Of a stretch of DNA of 64,000 nt, positions 43,451 through 55,541 are shown one piece after another; the stretch's first letter is position 1, and each line of letters opens with the position of its first letter. Source of the stretch: Ficedula albicollis (taxonomy: Eukaryota; Chordata; Aves; Passeriformes; Muscicapidae). The notes below the pieces were generated by a model. That model was given only the letters and a program-made list of their open reading frames with translations, made no database searches and was not told where the DNA came from. The position numbers and the translations under genes are program-made. Where the stretch lies: assembly GCF_000247815.1 (NCBI RefSeq), contig NC_021681.1:14894201-14958200 (forward strand), read 5' to 3'.

Positions 43451-45324
43451 CCCCCCCCTTTTGGGCCCAGCCCCTCTTCACAGCACCCTGGGGTGCCTTG
43501 TCTTTCCCTGAACTGAGCTTTCCATCTCCATGCACAACATTTATGAAGCATCCTGGTTTATTTGTCGGAAAAATAATGTTTGATGCAGTGCCTCTGAACT
43601 GAGTGATTTGTCAAGGTAACTGCAATGGGAGGACAGAGCAGTGCTGGGAGCTAATGTATTACTGTCCTGATAGATTGATGTTCTTAAATTGATGCCTGAC
43701 ATTGCTGGACCTCTCAGTGGAGAAACTGCCTGGGCCATTGAAAATGCCATGTTAAAAATACTAGTATTTATCACTTACAGAGTGTTTTATAGCCTTGGAT
43801 CTGGTTACAAAAATTAACCAGCGGATCTCCTCCAGTTTCTGTGGTGAGAACTCCATGTAAGTAACATTACTCTCATCTTACAGCAGGGGAAATGTGAGGC
43901 CTCATGAACAGGCTGAGTAGCCACAGATCTGGCTGAATGCTCTAAGAGTAACAAGAAAAATGCACGTGAGACATAAACCCATAAACACCAAACTCCAATG
44001 AAAAGATTGTTCAGAAACCACATTAAATTCTGTTCTTTCCCAAAGGAATGTGGAAATATGCCTTTTGTTTTTAGAGGTGTGATACTGTAACTCTAAACTA
44101 GGATCAAGGATAGAATTCTGAATTGTCAATGTTTTACCTGGTGCTACAATCCAAATCCTATTTTTGATGTGCCATTGACCTCTTTGCTTATTAGAACCGT
44201 ATGTCACAGCAATCCTGTGAAAAAAAACAATGCAGCATCTGGACATTATTTGAAGTTAATTTCTTTTGTAACTTTTATGTCAGTCCTACAACTTCACAGC
44301 AGACAATCCCTTCCTTCTGAGATCTCCTCACCAGTTCCACGTGTGCAGGTAGCAAGCCCATTTTGAGCCTAGATTATAAACACGCATCCTGCTAAAGCCC
44401 AACCTCCCCTGGCTGCCCAGTGACTCTCTCTGTGCAGAAAAATGGAAAGTGAGTCTCCCCTGTAGGCTATCAAAGCACTGGCAGCACTGCAGGGTGTTGT
44501 GCACGTTCCTCTCCAATGCCTGATTTCAAAGCTGAGCTGTGCTCCTGGGAACTCCCACACACCAGCACAAGTGCTGTTTGTATTACTTAGGAAAATAATG
44601 AGGCAATTTCTCCTTTGCCTTGTCCTTCCAGCTGTCACTGCCTGCAGAGCCCATTGCCTCCAGCCCCTGTGGTGCTCCTGGCTGTTCACAGGTGCTACCA
44701 GAGCAGCTCTGAGAGCTGACATCACCACTGCCTGCCACTTCCCTCTGCTGTTTCCATTTTCAAATTGCTGTGTTCCTAATAACGAGGAGGAATCGAAAGC
44801 AGCCAAAGGGGACATTGTACTGCAGTCTAAGAGGTCTTCAAAATGAGAATTAAACACCTAAAATTCTGTCAGTGCTTTTTGTAAACACCTGGCTAGCCAA
44901 ATGAAGATAATCAACACAGTATTTTTGACATCTGGAAAGCAAACTACTGAATGGCCCTTACCTTAATTTTAATACTGGCTTCCCTTAATCCCCACTCTTG
45001 AAAAATGCATCAGGCATATGTCTCTGTTTGCAGAAGGCAAAACCCAAACCAGCCAGCCCAGAATAGCTTTGATCTTATTTACTGAAGTTGTCTTTGTGAA
45101 ATATGTTCCTTTTAAAACCCGGTTATTAGAAATTCAGAATAATGAGACCATTAAAATAACTTAGCACAGACTGGGATCAATTAAATAAATGGGTAGGAAT
45201 AAGGACTTTAAGAACAAGTTGCTTCATCAGGGAATTCAACACTCAGCTGTGTCTACCTTGGCTTCAGTCTTTGCCACATGTATATTCATAGTGCCTGGAT
45301 TCAGAGTTACACACAGCTCAATGT
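43451..45324. other. Non-coding DNA, no recognised gene
   Basis: Overlapping frames on both strands (for example 44369-44857 minus and 44499-44846 plus) are chance. No repeat family is recognised. Confidence 0.55.
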
Positions 45325-45469
45325 CTTGGTTATTGGATCAACACAAATGTGCTTTTTTTTTTTTTTTTTAAGGTAGAAAGACTGCTTTTTACAGACTTGG
45401 TTATTGGATCAACTCAAATGTGCTTTTTTTTTTTAATTTTTTTAAGGTAGAAAGACTGCTTTTTACAGA
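45325..45469. repeat. Tandem duplication, 71-bp unit with poly-T
   Basis: Copies at 45325-45395 and 45396-45469 begin cttggttattggatcaac and end gctttttacaga. Each contains a long T tract of different structure (an uninterrupted run versus T-AA-T). One A/T difference is also visible, so the copies are not identical. Confidence 0.93.
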
Positions 45470-46282
45470 GTGTGTGCCAGTTCACTGTTAGTGAATCTCT
45501 CAGTGGTCTCTCTTCTTTTTTCAGCCAGATGGAACTGCTGTACCTGATCTCTGTGTATATAAACCTATGCTTAAGTTTATAAAGATCCAGTAAATCAAGT
45601 ATTTAAGGATAGACTATTCACAGGGCTGTATGCCTTTCTGTGGGATCTGGGGAAGTTAACCTCTCTTTGTTGAAAATTGTAACCAAAATACTGATCTGAA
45701 TAGGGATGAACAAGCTTAACTGGAGTTTTTAGTTCGCCAGATGAGCTGCTTTCTTCCCAAACTAGTGCTAAATATAAAGAAGGGCAGTCATTGCTGAATA
45801 TACCTTGCACAAAGAGAATTTTTTCTGATGAAACATAAGCTTACATTTGAAAGCACTTACGAGCATGAAAAAGGAATCCAGAAAAAAATATAGCAGGAAA
45901 AGAAAAAAACTTGTAACAGGTGCACAGGCTCTCTTAAGGCTTGAAAGTAGATAGAAGTTCTTTCTCTTCTGTTTACATTGTAAATAGTAGAAAAACTTTG
46001 CAGGAGTACTTCAAGACCTGAATATTCCAATATCTGACACCCGGCACCTTTCCATTCAAGACCAAAAAAAAAAAAAAAAAAAAAAAAAAATTAAGGTACC
46101 ATATGGGGATTCAGAAGAGCCCAGAAGGACTTGAGCTTAGCCAGCGATTTTCAGTGCAAGGAGTCAAACAACCAGACTGTCCCCCAGGTTTTTGCCCATT
46201 TCTGGTGACCCTTTTGTTTGTTCTTTGGTATAATCCTACTGTCCATGACTGCCTTTCCATGCAGTGAAGAAGTGTTCCAGCC
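45470..46282. other. Non-coding DNA with a 27-A tract
   Basis: A run of 27 A lies at 46064-46090, followed by ttaaggtacc. I could not recognise a retrocopied gene upstream of it. Otherwise I see nothing. Confidence 0.6.
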
Positions 46283-46655
46283 CTTAAGCTTAATTTTACA
46301 AAGCCATTGCTTTCCAGCAGTCTCCAGTTGTCCATCTACACCAGGTTTTTTTGAAAGGGCTTCCAACCTTATTATCAGATGATTTTCAGTAACTCTGCCT
46401 AAGCATGAATGTCATCTGAGCAGGAACTTGCATCACGAGAAATTGCATTTCCTGCGTGTTTTTAAGAAGATACATTTGTTTTAAGCATACTTAAGCTTAA
46501 TTTTACAAAGCCATTGCTTTCCAGCAGTCTCCAGTTGTCCATCTACACCAGGTTTTTTTGAAAGGGCTTCCAACCTTATTATCAGATGATTTTCAGTAAC
46601 TCTGCCTAAGCATGAATGTCATCTGAGCAGGAACTTGCATCACGAGAAATTGCAT
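46283..46655. repeat. Direct duplication, 166-bp copies separated by 41 bp
   Basis: The sequence from cttaagcttaattttaca to cgagaaattgcat occurs at 46283-46448 and again at 46490-46655 (offset 207). The copies look identical by eye. Only 41 bp of single-copy sequence lies between them. Confidence 0.95.
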
Positions 46656-49600
46656 CTCAATAAAAAGCTTTCAGCAAGCAGCAGTTCTCCAAGGCACAGA
46701 GTTATTAATGTATTAGAGCATGCTAGTTAAGCAAGGTAATTAATATATCTCTGAGCATTAGGTATGCATGGCCAACTCTGATAGCTGTCAGCAAAACATA
46801 ATCTAGGTAATTTCTAGCACATAAATTGAATGCACTTTTGAAAAACAATTTCTAATTATGAAGACTAATTAATTTTGGGGAAAAGCTTGCTTTTGTTTAA
46901 TTTGAACAATAAATTTAATTATGGTAACAAAGACCCAGTGGACAAACCATTCTGAAGAACATTATCTCTGTCCACAAATAATCAGTTTTCTTTTATTTAA
47001 AACCTGATCCTGGAATGTCACCAGGAAAAAAACAAAACAAAACAAAACAAAACTGCTTATTGCAAACACCAACATGATTTCCTGTGTCATATTTAGGGCT
47101 ACATCTGGCATTAAACTCACTTGCAATGGTGCCAGCTGCATACACAGTGAGGTATCACAACCTGCCTGATGCTCGGAAGTGAGGGCGAGATATTCAATAC
47201 CACAGGCAATTGATAAAAAACAAGAAGCTGGAATAGAAGGTATTTTTTTATTATCAGCTTCCAGCAGCCTGGGTAGTGCATAGAAAGCAGTGTAACAAGA
47301 CCAAGAAAAAAAACTGAGCTGTGCCAGGTTTTCTCTTTTTCTCCTCAGGACAGCAGTCACCCTTAAAACGTGGCAAGGTGGGAACCAAACCCTGTCCTTC
47401 TTCGTCCCCTTGCATTCAGTAACACCTGTTCACCCTCTCACAGCTGGGACACTGCAGGTGTTTTTGTGGTCCCAGTGCCAGCCCAGTTCTGCCCTTGAGC
47501 AGAGCTTGCTGGTGAGCCCATTTCAAATAAAGCTGAGACTGTGATGGTACAGCTCTCCCAGTGCCTCCTTGTTTTACCTGTTTTCTCCTCTCCCCTGATC
47601 TTTGGAGCAGGATATCCAGTCCTTCATCACAACAGAACAAATATTCTGCTGAGTGTATTAGCCTGTGCAGGCTGAGGGAGGAATGAGCACTGATGCAGAG
47701 GGCTGATGGAAAAATCCTGCTCCTGTGGTTGGGAACAAGTTATGCACCCCAAAGGGAAAAAACCACCAGGAGAAACCTGGCTCCGTACAGGCATGGACAT
47801 GGTGTCCAGGGACAGCAGCACTGTCCCCTGCAAGGGACAGACACCCTCTGCTCCTGCAGCTGTCCCCAGACATGTGCCATGGGGGACCATGCCACCACAG
47901 GGCAGGGACCAGGCTCTCCTGTGCCTCCCCTCGCCACTCCTCAAGCATAGGAAGGGGACAGTGGTGTCCCACTGTCACCTCCACGCAGCTGGGTGTGCTG
48001 CTCAGAAGGAAGATCCTGGCAGCCAGGCGTTTTGGCTCCCTCCTTTCTGCTGCCTGCAAGCTGCTCACCACGGGGCAGAGCTGTACTGTGATGGCCACGA
48101 GGCAGTCTTCAAAACAAAATAGCCTCCTGCCCAGCCACAGAGTTGTTTTTATTGACTCCGAAGTGTCACACTCCGCCCTGGTTTGTTCGCATGGGATTTG
48201 AATTTAGAAAGTGGAGTTCAGGCAGCCAGTTAAAATTGCTGAGATTTGGAAAGGGAACAGCACAAGAAGCACAGATTCCCCTGGAGAAGGACAACAAGCC
48301 TTTGAAGTCTTTTTCCTTTGCTCAGCCATCTAACTTGTGTGCAATTCATGGCCCCTGGGGTTAAGATTTGCATCCCAAAAGAAAGACTTGAAAAGTAGCT
48401 GGTTTGAGACATTCACACGTAGAATCCAGACACATCACAGGCTTTATGGAGAGCTGCATCACATTTCTCTGAATACTCTCTCACCTTGGTGCTAAGGAGT
48501 CTCTCCTGTCACAAGCCCTTCATACAGTGCTGAGTCAGGTGAAACATCAGCAGGGATGTGGCAAACTTGCTTACTCTAATTTTTCTTCGTGATCGTTGCT
48601 TTCCCTTGCTGAGTACCTGGCTTATCAGGGCAAGTTCTTCACAAAGGAGTGCTTCAGCAAAGAGACATGCATTCAGACGGCATAGGAAAGGCCACAAAAC
48701 TATTCAATAAAATAAAGGGAAAGAAAAAGGGCATTTGGTCTGCCTGAATGTCTGCCAAAGGCAGCTTGGAAGCACATAGGTCCTTTAAAAGACTTGAGAT
48801 TAAATGCAGTCTCGACTTTGAAGTCTTGAATATGTGAGCTAGAGATCATCCTGATGGAAAGATTAATACATCCTTCGTCCTCCCTCAAAAACTTTCTTCT
48901 CACATTTATTGTTTTACCTCCTGCTGCATTAACCTCATTACAGCTGGAAGCTTCTGAGCTGTATTCCTAGGAGTGAACTCAAGAATTGTCTGGTTTGCTG
49001 TTCTCATGTTCAGTTACAGGGGCAAAGCAGGGGTTTGAAAAGTGCTTGTTACTCATTCCAGATCTCAACTGGTCTCAAGCAAGTCACCACAGAGGGCGGT
49101 GTGAAAATCTCCCAGAAATGCCAGAGCCCAAGTAAAATCAGAAGTTTGACAGCTGATCAAGCCAAACAAGTCTTGCTTGGTAAAGAGGAGAATGGGATCA
49201 GTATGTGTCAAATCCAGCTGGCTAAAGTGCTGCACTGTGGGGCTTCTGAAACCCTGACAAGCAAACCTGTGAGGGCAGGTTGGGCAATTTAAGAGCTAGC
49301 TGAGCAAAGACATTCGTTGTCACAGAGTAGCCTCATTGTCAGACAAATCAGAGCATAGATAACTGCAGCAGTTATCTACACACATCTAACAGAAATCCAT
49401 TCATAAAGGACTGAGAGCAAATGGAAAAATTCAAACACTTGGCATAAGAATCATCATCCTGATACCACAAGTGAGCGCAACAGGAGTGAGGAAAATTTCT
49501 GTCACTCTGCAGAATCCAGAGCCCTGCAGCTACCAGCTTTCCTCGTGGGAGCAGGGAATCCCTGCAGAGGCACAAATAGCAGCATCTGGCTCTGGGTTGA

Positions 49601-52311
49601 ATTCCCAAGGTCACTTTTGAGCAGAGCAAGAGTTTAGCTGCTGCTGAGAGTCGAAATGCAGTACAAAGCAGCACGTTGGGCTGGCAGGAGCCCAAGCACT
49701 GTGTCCCTGCAGGGCTCTGCCGGGGGGAGCAGTGCAAGGGGCAGGGAGTGCCACACTCCTGCTCTCCCCCTCACTGGAGCTCTGTGGCTGTGCCAGTTCA
49801 CAGCTCCAGCAGCACTGAACAGACTGCAGGCACCCTGCCCATCCAGGCAAGTACCCAGGAACACACTGTGGGGCTGGAAGGAGACGGGGGATGAAGATTG
49901 TATCATTAAGACTGTAATTGCATTTAATCATTTCACATTATAATCGAGTAACTGGCTTTCAGGTCATTGCCCTACAGAGGATCTGCTGCACAGGGAGTGC
50001 TGAGACTGACTGCTTTTGATGAAAAGTCCTTGCAATCACAAGATTCCTGGAAAATGTCTGGTTTCAAGGCAGCATTTTTTGATTGAAAGCACAGTGCAGG
50101 GCAATTCCAGCCAGCACAAACTGTGAGATCCTCTCTCTGTAGAGCAGGGATCTGAGGCACAGGAGGTGATTTTCACTAGAGAGTTTACAGCCAAGCAAAC
50201 TGCAGAAGAATCCTGACTGCAGTGTTTGCTTCAGGTACACAAGGGCGACTCTCATTAGCAACAAAGTCATTATTTAACATAATCTTTATCTTCTCCTAGA
50301 CGAGAAAATTGGTATATGGCCAAAGGTTTTGTTTCCCACCTATCCACCTGGCCCAAAAGCCATCTTAAGTTTTCTCATTAGCTTTCTTGCCTGACTCTCC
50401 TACCACAGGATCTGAATGCTTCATAAAAATTAATGAATTAACTCTGCCAGCAGCTCTGACAACAGAAAATATTACCTCCACTTTACATATTTTAAAGATG
50501 CAGACAACACTACAGCCTTGCACTGGATGTCCAATATAGAGGATGGGAGTGTCATGGATTTCTAGGATGCCTGATATTTTTGTGCTCTGAGAGCAGTTCC
50601 AAGAAAATTCTGTTAAAGACACAAATATGAAACCCTGGGAGTACAGATGTGGAAACTAAATTAGGCCTTTATTTGCTCTAATCTTCCTCTGTAGTCTGTG
50701 AAGAGAAGTAAAGCAACTTGTGTCCACATGGCTGTGCAATACCCACCCTGGGTCTCCTCTCTCCATGTATTTTCCTCATAAGTGTGGAATGAGATTTCTG
50801 AAAAGGAACAAGAGCATATTTCCAACAGATTTTGTGGTTCAGTTTCCTCCAGCTCAGAACTACTTTGCTGCTCTTACTGGGCTTCCAAATGGACTGGCTG
50901 CAGTGCAGCAGTCCCTGCTATTGCTGTGATGCACTTGTTTACCTCTAGTTTTGATATTGCACAAGACTACAATAAAATGTCAGTCTGTGCTCTAACAGAT
51001 TGATAATTATGAAGGAGCTACTTATCTGTCTAATGAAGGAGTGATGAGGATAATAAGAATATGTAGCCTGTGATACTGTTCATTTATCACGAAGATGTTA
51101 ATTAAATTTTTTAAAATCTTTGATAGTCTGGCTATTTGCAAAGGAGGCCCATCACTGTTTCTGGCCAAGAATGTAAGGTGTGGTTTCTAGCAAGGAGAAA
51201 AAAAGTACTTTTTTCCTGAATTAGCATTTTCTTAAGCCTCTGGATGTGCATATGCCAAGCCTTGGTTTGCAAAAGCACATGAGGGCAGCAAGTGCCCGTG
51301 TGACTGGAATTATTACTCAGGTTGCAAATGCAAGAAACTCGTCATGCAAAAGGAATGCATCAAACATCCCCACTTCTTCCCTGGAAACACAGACCCAAGG
51401 AGCCACTTGCAAAACACAGCCTTAGATCCTGAGCTGCTGCAGCTGCCATCTGCAGACTGCTTTCAAAATGTAATAAAATGCAATTTGAACAGGAGGTAAA
51501 GAATGTGATATGTGCTTTATAGCTAAATAATTAACAAAATGAATTGAAACGACTGAAATATTCATAGCTTTAAATATTTAGAAATTAATTTTTAAAGTCA
51601 CTGTGCAGTATTGAGTTATCCTTAAAAGTCTGCCAATCTAGGACCTCTTGGTTTCATTTCTGCTTGTTATTACAGTTATTAATGCTCAAAAAATGACAGG
51701 TGCTTGGCAAGAGAGATGAAATGCAGCTTCCAAAACAGAAACAGCAGCTAATGGCTCTGCACTAGTGTAGGGTCAGCTACTCTGCTGGCAGCCACTGGAG
51801 GAAGCCCAGCTCTGATCATCCTGAGTGGATGTGCCCAGAGCTAGACAAGCCATGCTGAGCTGTGCCAATAAATCCCCCAAAGCAACAATTCCTGGCCCCA
51901 GCAGTGTTAGCAACAGCCTGTTGCTGGCTGTCTGATACAGGATTCCTCTGCCTGGGGTCCTTGCTGGGCCACTCAGCAGCCTGGTGTGCCTCAGGGAAAG
52001 ACAAGAAAGGCCAATTCAACAGAGTGCATTGGCTGAAGCTGTATCTAATTCCTGCTTGACCCCACAGCAGTCTGCACATTGTAGTGGGAATTTCACCTGT
52101 CCTTATTTGTCCCAAGATAAATTTAAAATATGAATAATGGGTTTGGTTCCATCCTGACACCACATTACCATGCAGGAGGTGCTCTCCTGTCTGCTCTCCT
52201 ACATCAATACCTGAAAACATTCCCCTGGAGCACAGCCAGTTTGCTGGACATGCACAGTCCCCTCATGCTCACAAATGCCACAGAGTGCCTCGGGTTCCTC
52301 CTGCATGTCCC
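46656..52311. other. Non-coding DNA, no recognised gene
   Basis: An AT-rich block at about 46690-46930 has several TTAATTA-like sites (ggtaattaatatatctct, gactaattaattttgg) and is a weak candidate regulatory element. The interval 47640-48130 is GC-richer and shows long overlapping frames in several reading frames, none recognisable. AT-rich stretches at 51000-51130 and 51470-51690 are similar in character to 46690-46930. Confidence 0.55.
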
Positions 52312-52737
52312 CTTTGCAAACACGGAGTAACAACGGCACAAGAGCAATGGCCCTTTTCAATACTTGTGCCTTATGTTCCTCCTTCACTCCCTTTGATACT
52401 TATTTCTGTAAATACTCTGTATTCAGGTAGCAGCAGGAGACCATTACCCTTTGACAAGAGTCTGCTTCCATTGACATCTCTAAATTATTCCCATTTGATG
52501 TGATTCACATGGGTTACGCTTAGGCTTTGCAAACACGGAGTAACAATGGCACAAGAGCAATGGCCCTTTTCAATACTTGTGCCTTATGTTCCTCCTTCAC
52601 TCCCTTTGATACTTATTTCTGTAAATACTCTGTATTCAGGTAGCAGCAGGAGACCATTACCCTTTGACAAGAGTCTGCTTCCATTGACATCTCTAAATTA
52701 TTCCCATTTGATGTGATTCACATGGGTTACACTTAGG
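52312..52737. repeat. Tandem duplication, 213-bp unit
   Basis: Copies at 52312-52524 and 52525-52737 start ctttgcaaacacggagtaac and end gggttac-cttagg. Two differences are visible, aacggc versus aatggc and tacgc versus tacac. Both are at CpG sites in copy 1 that read TG or CA in copy 2. Confidence 0.95.
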
Positions 52738-55366
52738 GAGACTTACATGGTAAGGCTTAGAAGAACAACAAAAGTTGTCAGACTATTTTTTTATATCACC
52801 TAAGTAAATAATTGCTTTTTTTTTAAAAAAAAAAAAGGTATTTCAGGATTTGTAAGCATGTGAATATCTGGAGCTAATATCTTTCCAGAACAAGAAGAAT
52901 GAAAGGTCAGTTTATGACTCACAGAAGAAATAGTTTAACCTAATTTTCATAGAAGGTTCAATAGTTTAATCCAGAGCATTGCTTTAATCTTTTCCTTTAA
53001 TTTAGGACTCTACTTCAAATAGAGCTGAATACCATAAGAGAATGGATAATCATATATATGAACAGTTCCCACATGGAACATAATGGGACGTAACCAGTGA
53101 ATAGGACAGTTTTATAAAGATACTTCTCAAACCAGAAGATCATTCCTCTGATCAGCCAATGTTGTTGCATCTGCTCCTGAGCAGTTCTGGTCCATCACAG
53201 CCCGTGCCATGGAGAGATAAGGATTTAAGACATGCAGATCACTGTCTATCTGGTAATGTAGATTATCTGAACTTCTCTGCTTTTCACTCACTTTCTGGCA
53301 ATTTCCTGTCTTGACTTAATCTTTTAAAAAGAACTCATTTAAATAATGATCCTTCTCTAACAGGCAATTGCTTTCTGAAAGTGAGCTGATGTAAATCGAG
53401 TAGGTGGCTTGTCATCACATCATAGAAACATCAGAGAGATGCAGCAAACTTCATCAGGCTGCAATTAGTATTTTCAGAGCAACTCATATGGTTCATTTTG
53501 TAGTGCCACTGCTGGCCCTAAACAGTGAGGGTTTTCTTCATGATTACAGACCTTACTCAAAACAGTTGTGAAACTTCTTCCTTTAGAATCACTCTATTTA
53601 TGGGATTATTTATTACATGTATGGGCAACTGAATAAATCAGAAAGAATTTGAAAGGCAAAACATACCCTTTCCAGTTAAGAAAGTGTCAGTGTATATAAT
53701 ACCATCCTCTTGGACACTCTGTACAAAATTATTGGTTTATTTATTTATATGTATAATGACAGCCTTGCAGCTTGTTAGGGAGAAGCCTGTACCAAGGATT
53801 TGGTATTTGAAGCCTGACCTTTGAGTGGGAAACAACAGCTGAAGTGGTAATTTCTTGTCTTTGAATAAATTAAAGTACTCCTTAGAGCTAGGACTGAAGA
53901 GCCCCAGAAGGCCTTAGTGCAAGACTCCTCTAAAAGTTTCCTCTGCAGCAAACACCGGTGGAGACATTGCCTGTAGTATTCTCACAATGATGTTTATTAG
54001 AGCCCCGTGGAGCCAGAAACAGGTGGGCACTCTGGGGCAGACAGTGTGTAGAAGGAGCTGGTGTAGCAGAGAGCCTGGGAAGGCAGGGCACAGGCACAGG
54101 AGCCCCTGGTCCAGCTCCCCTGGGACTCCCAGCACGAGCCCCCAGCTCCATCCCTGCCTCTGACACCCCCACAGGCTCCTCTGCCAAGGGTGATTTCTTC
54201 CCAGATTGTCACCAAGGAGCTTTTGATGCAAGGAGCTGTCAGAGGAGTTAGTTTAGATGCTGGGAGGATAATCCCCATCTATCTGCTTTAAAAGGGAAGT
54301 AAATAAAAATGCTCTCCTTAAATCACAGAGGCACGTGGGTTTATTTGGCTGAGCAGCACCAAGGCATTTGCTCCTTGATCTGAAGGCAGAGTAAGGGCAG
54401 CAGTAACCTGGGGCAGGGTTACAGCTGCAATGAGCACTGATGACATTAAAAACTGCAGTGCCAGCATCCTGCAAAACAAGCCAACACTTTATATCCCCCA
54501 ATTTACTCTGCACTCATGCTTTGCTAAGGAGTATCTCATAAAGCAGCCATCTAACAGCAAATATTATCAAGGGGAATGTGTGACCATGGGCTATTTTATT
54601 CTGCTGAATACTCAGGTGAGCTACATTTGTGGTGAGATACCTAGCTGCATGGCCAGAAGTCAAAGAAATAACAAGATCATAGCTGCTGTCACCAAAGAAA
54701 GAAAAAATCATACTGAAATGAGATGCAGATGTTCAAGAGTTCAGGTAAATAACCATAGGAACAGAACACCTGGGGAACTGCAAGTGGGAGCTGCACAGCT
54801 TTATAAAGAAAGCCAATCTAGTTCAAACATGAGTTAGTTTTGTTCTAAAGTTATACATTTGAGGAAGGTATAAATAATTATAAGGTTTCTTCTACCTTTG
54901 TTTTGCAGGCCAGACCACATTGCAAAAGTGGTTGATCCTCTCTTTGAAATCAGTGATAGAAACAACCATTTTTACCATCTAGACCTTGGATTTCTTTGAT
55001 AACAACAGTATTCTTTGTTGGAATAAAATATTAGAGAAGTTCTAATGTGTTAACATGTCAGAGATGCCTCAGAGAATGTGATCCCTGCCTCACCTGTGGC
55101 TCTGTCCATCTCAGAGCTGGGTCAGAGAGGCTGGAAACCTAGACATGATGCCCTCTGAAATATCTCTCAATTTTCAGATGCCCTCCCTTTGCTATCAGTA
55201 CCTTACAACATCTTGCTGTAGTCAAACCTGACTCTGACACTCTTGAGCCTGTCTTGGTGTGGAATTCCACAGATTAATTATTCTTATGTTACAAGAATAA
55301 TCCTAGATTAGAATTTCTACCTGAATTTCAGAACTTTAAAAGGAGCCAATTTCTTATGATTTTGCG
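52738..55366. other. Non-coding DNA, no recognised gene
   Basis: A mixed T/A tract lies at about 52817-52836. The part 54000-54200 is GC-richer. No exon or mobile element is recognised. Confidence 0.55.
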
Positions 55367-55541
55367 GGGCATTAAGACAAAGCTTTCAAATGTTCCAAGA
55401 CATTCCTAACGCAAAGTTTTGCTCATGCTCTACAAAGTTTTGCATCCAATGTCCATTCTGCCCAGGGCATTAAGACAAAGCTTTCAAATGTTCCTAACAC
55501 ATTCCTAACACAAAGTTTTGCATCCAATGTCCATTCTGCCC
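55367..55541. repeat. Tandem duplication, 98-bp offset, with internal deletion
   Basis: Both copies run from gggcattaagacaaagctt to catccaatgtccattctgcc. The left copy (55367-55464) has about 21 extra bases in which caaagttttg is itself repeated. The right copy (55465-55541) lacks them. The copies have therefore diverged by an indel as well as substitutions. Confidence 0.9.

Noticed and set aside
46064..46090. 27-A tract as the tail of a processed pseudogene
   Set aside because: No upstream sequence resembles a known mRNA and no target-site duplication was found.
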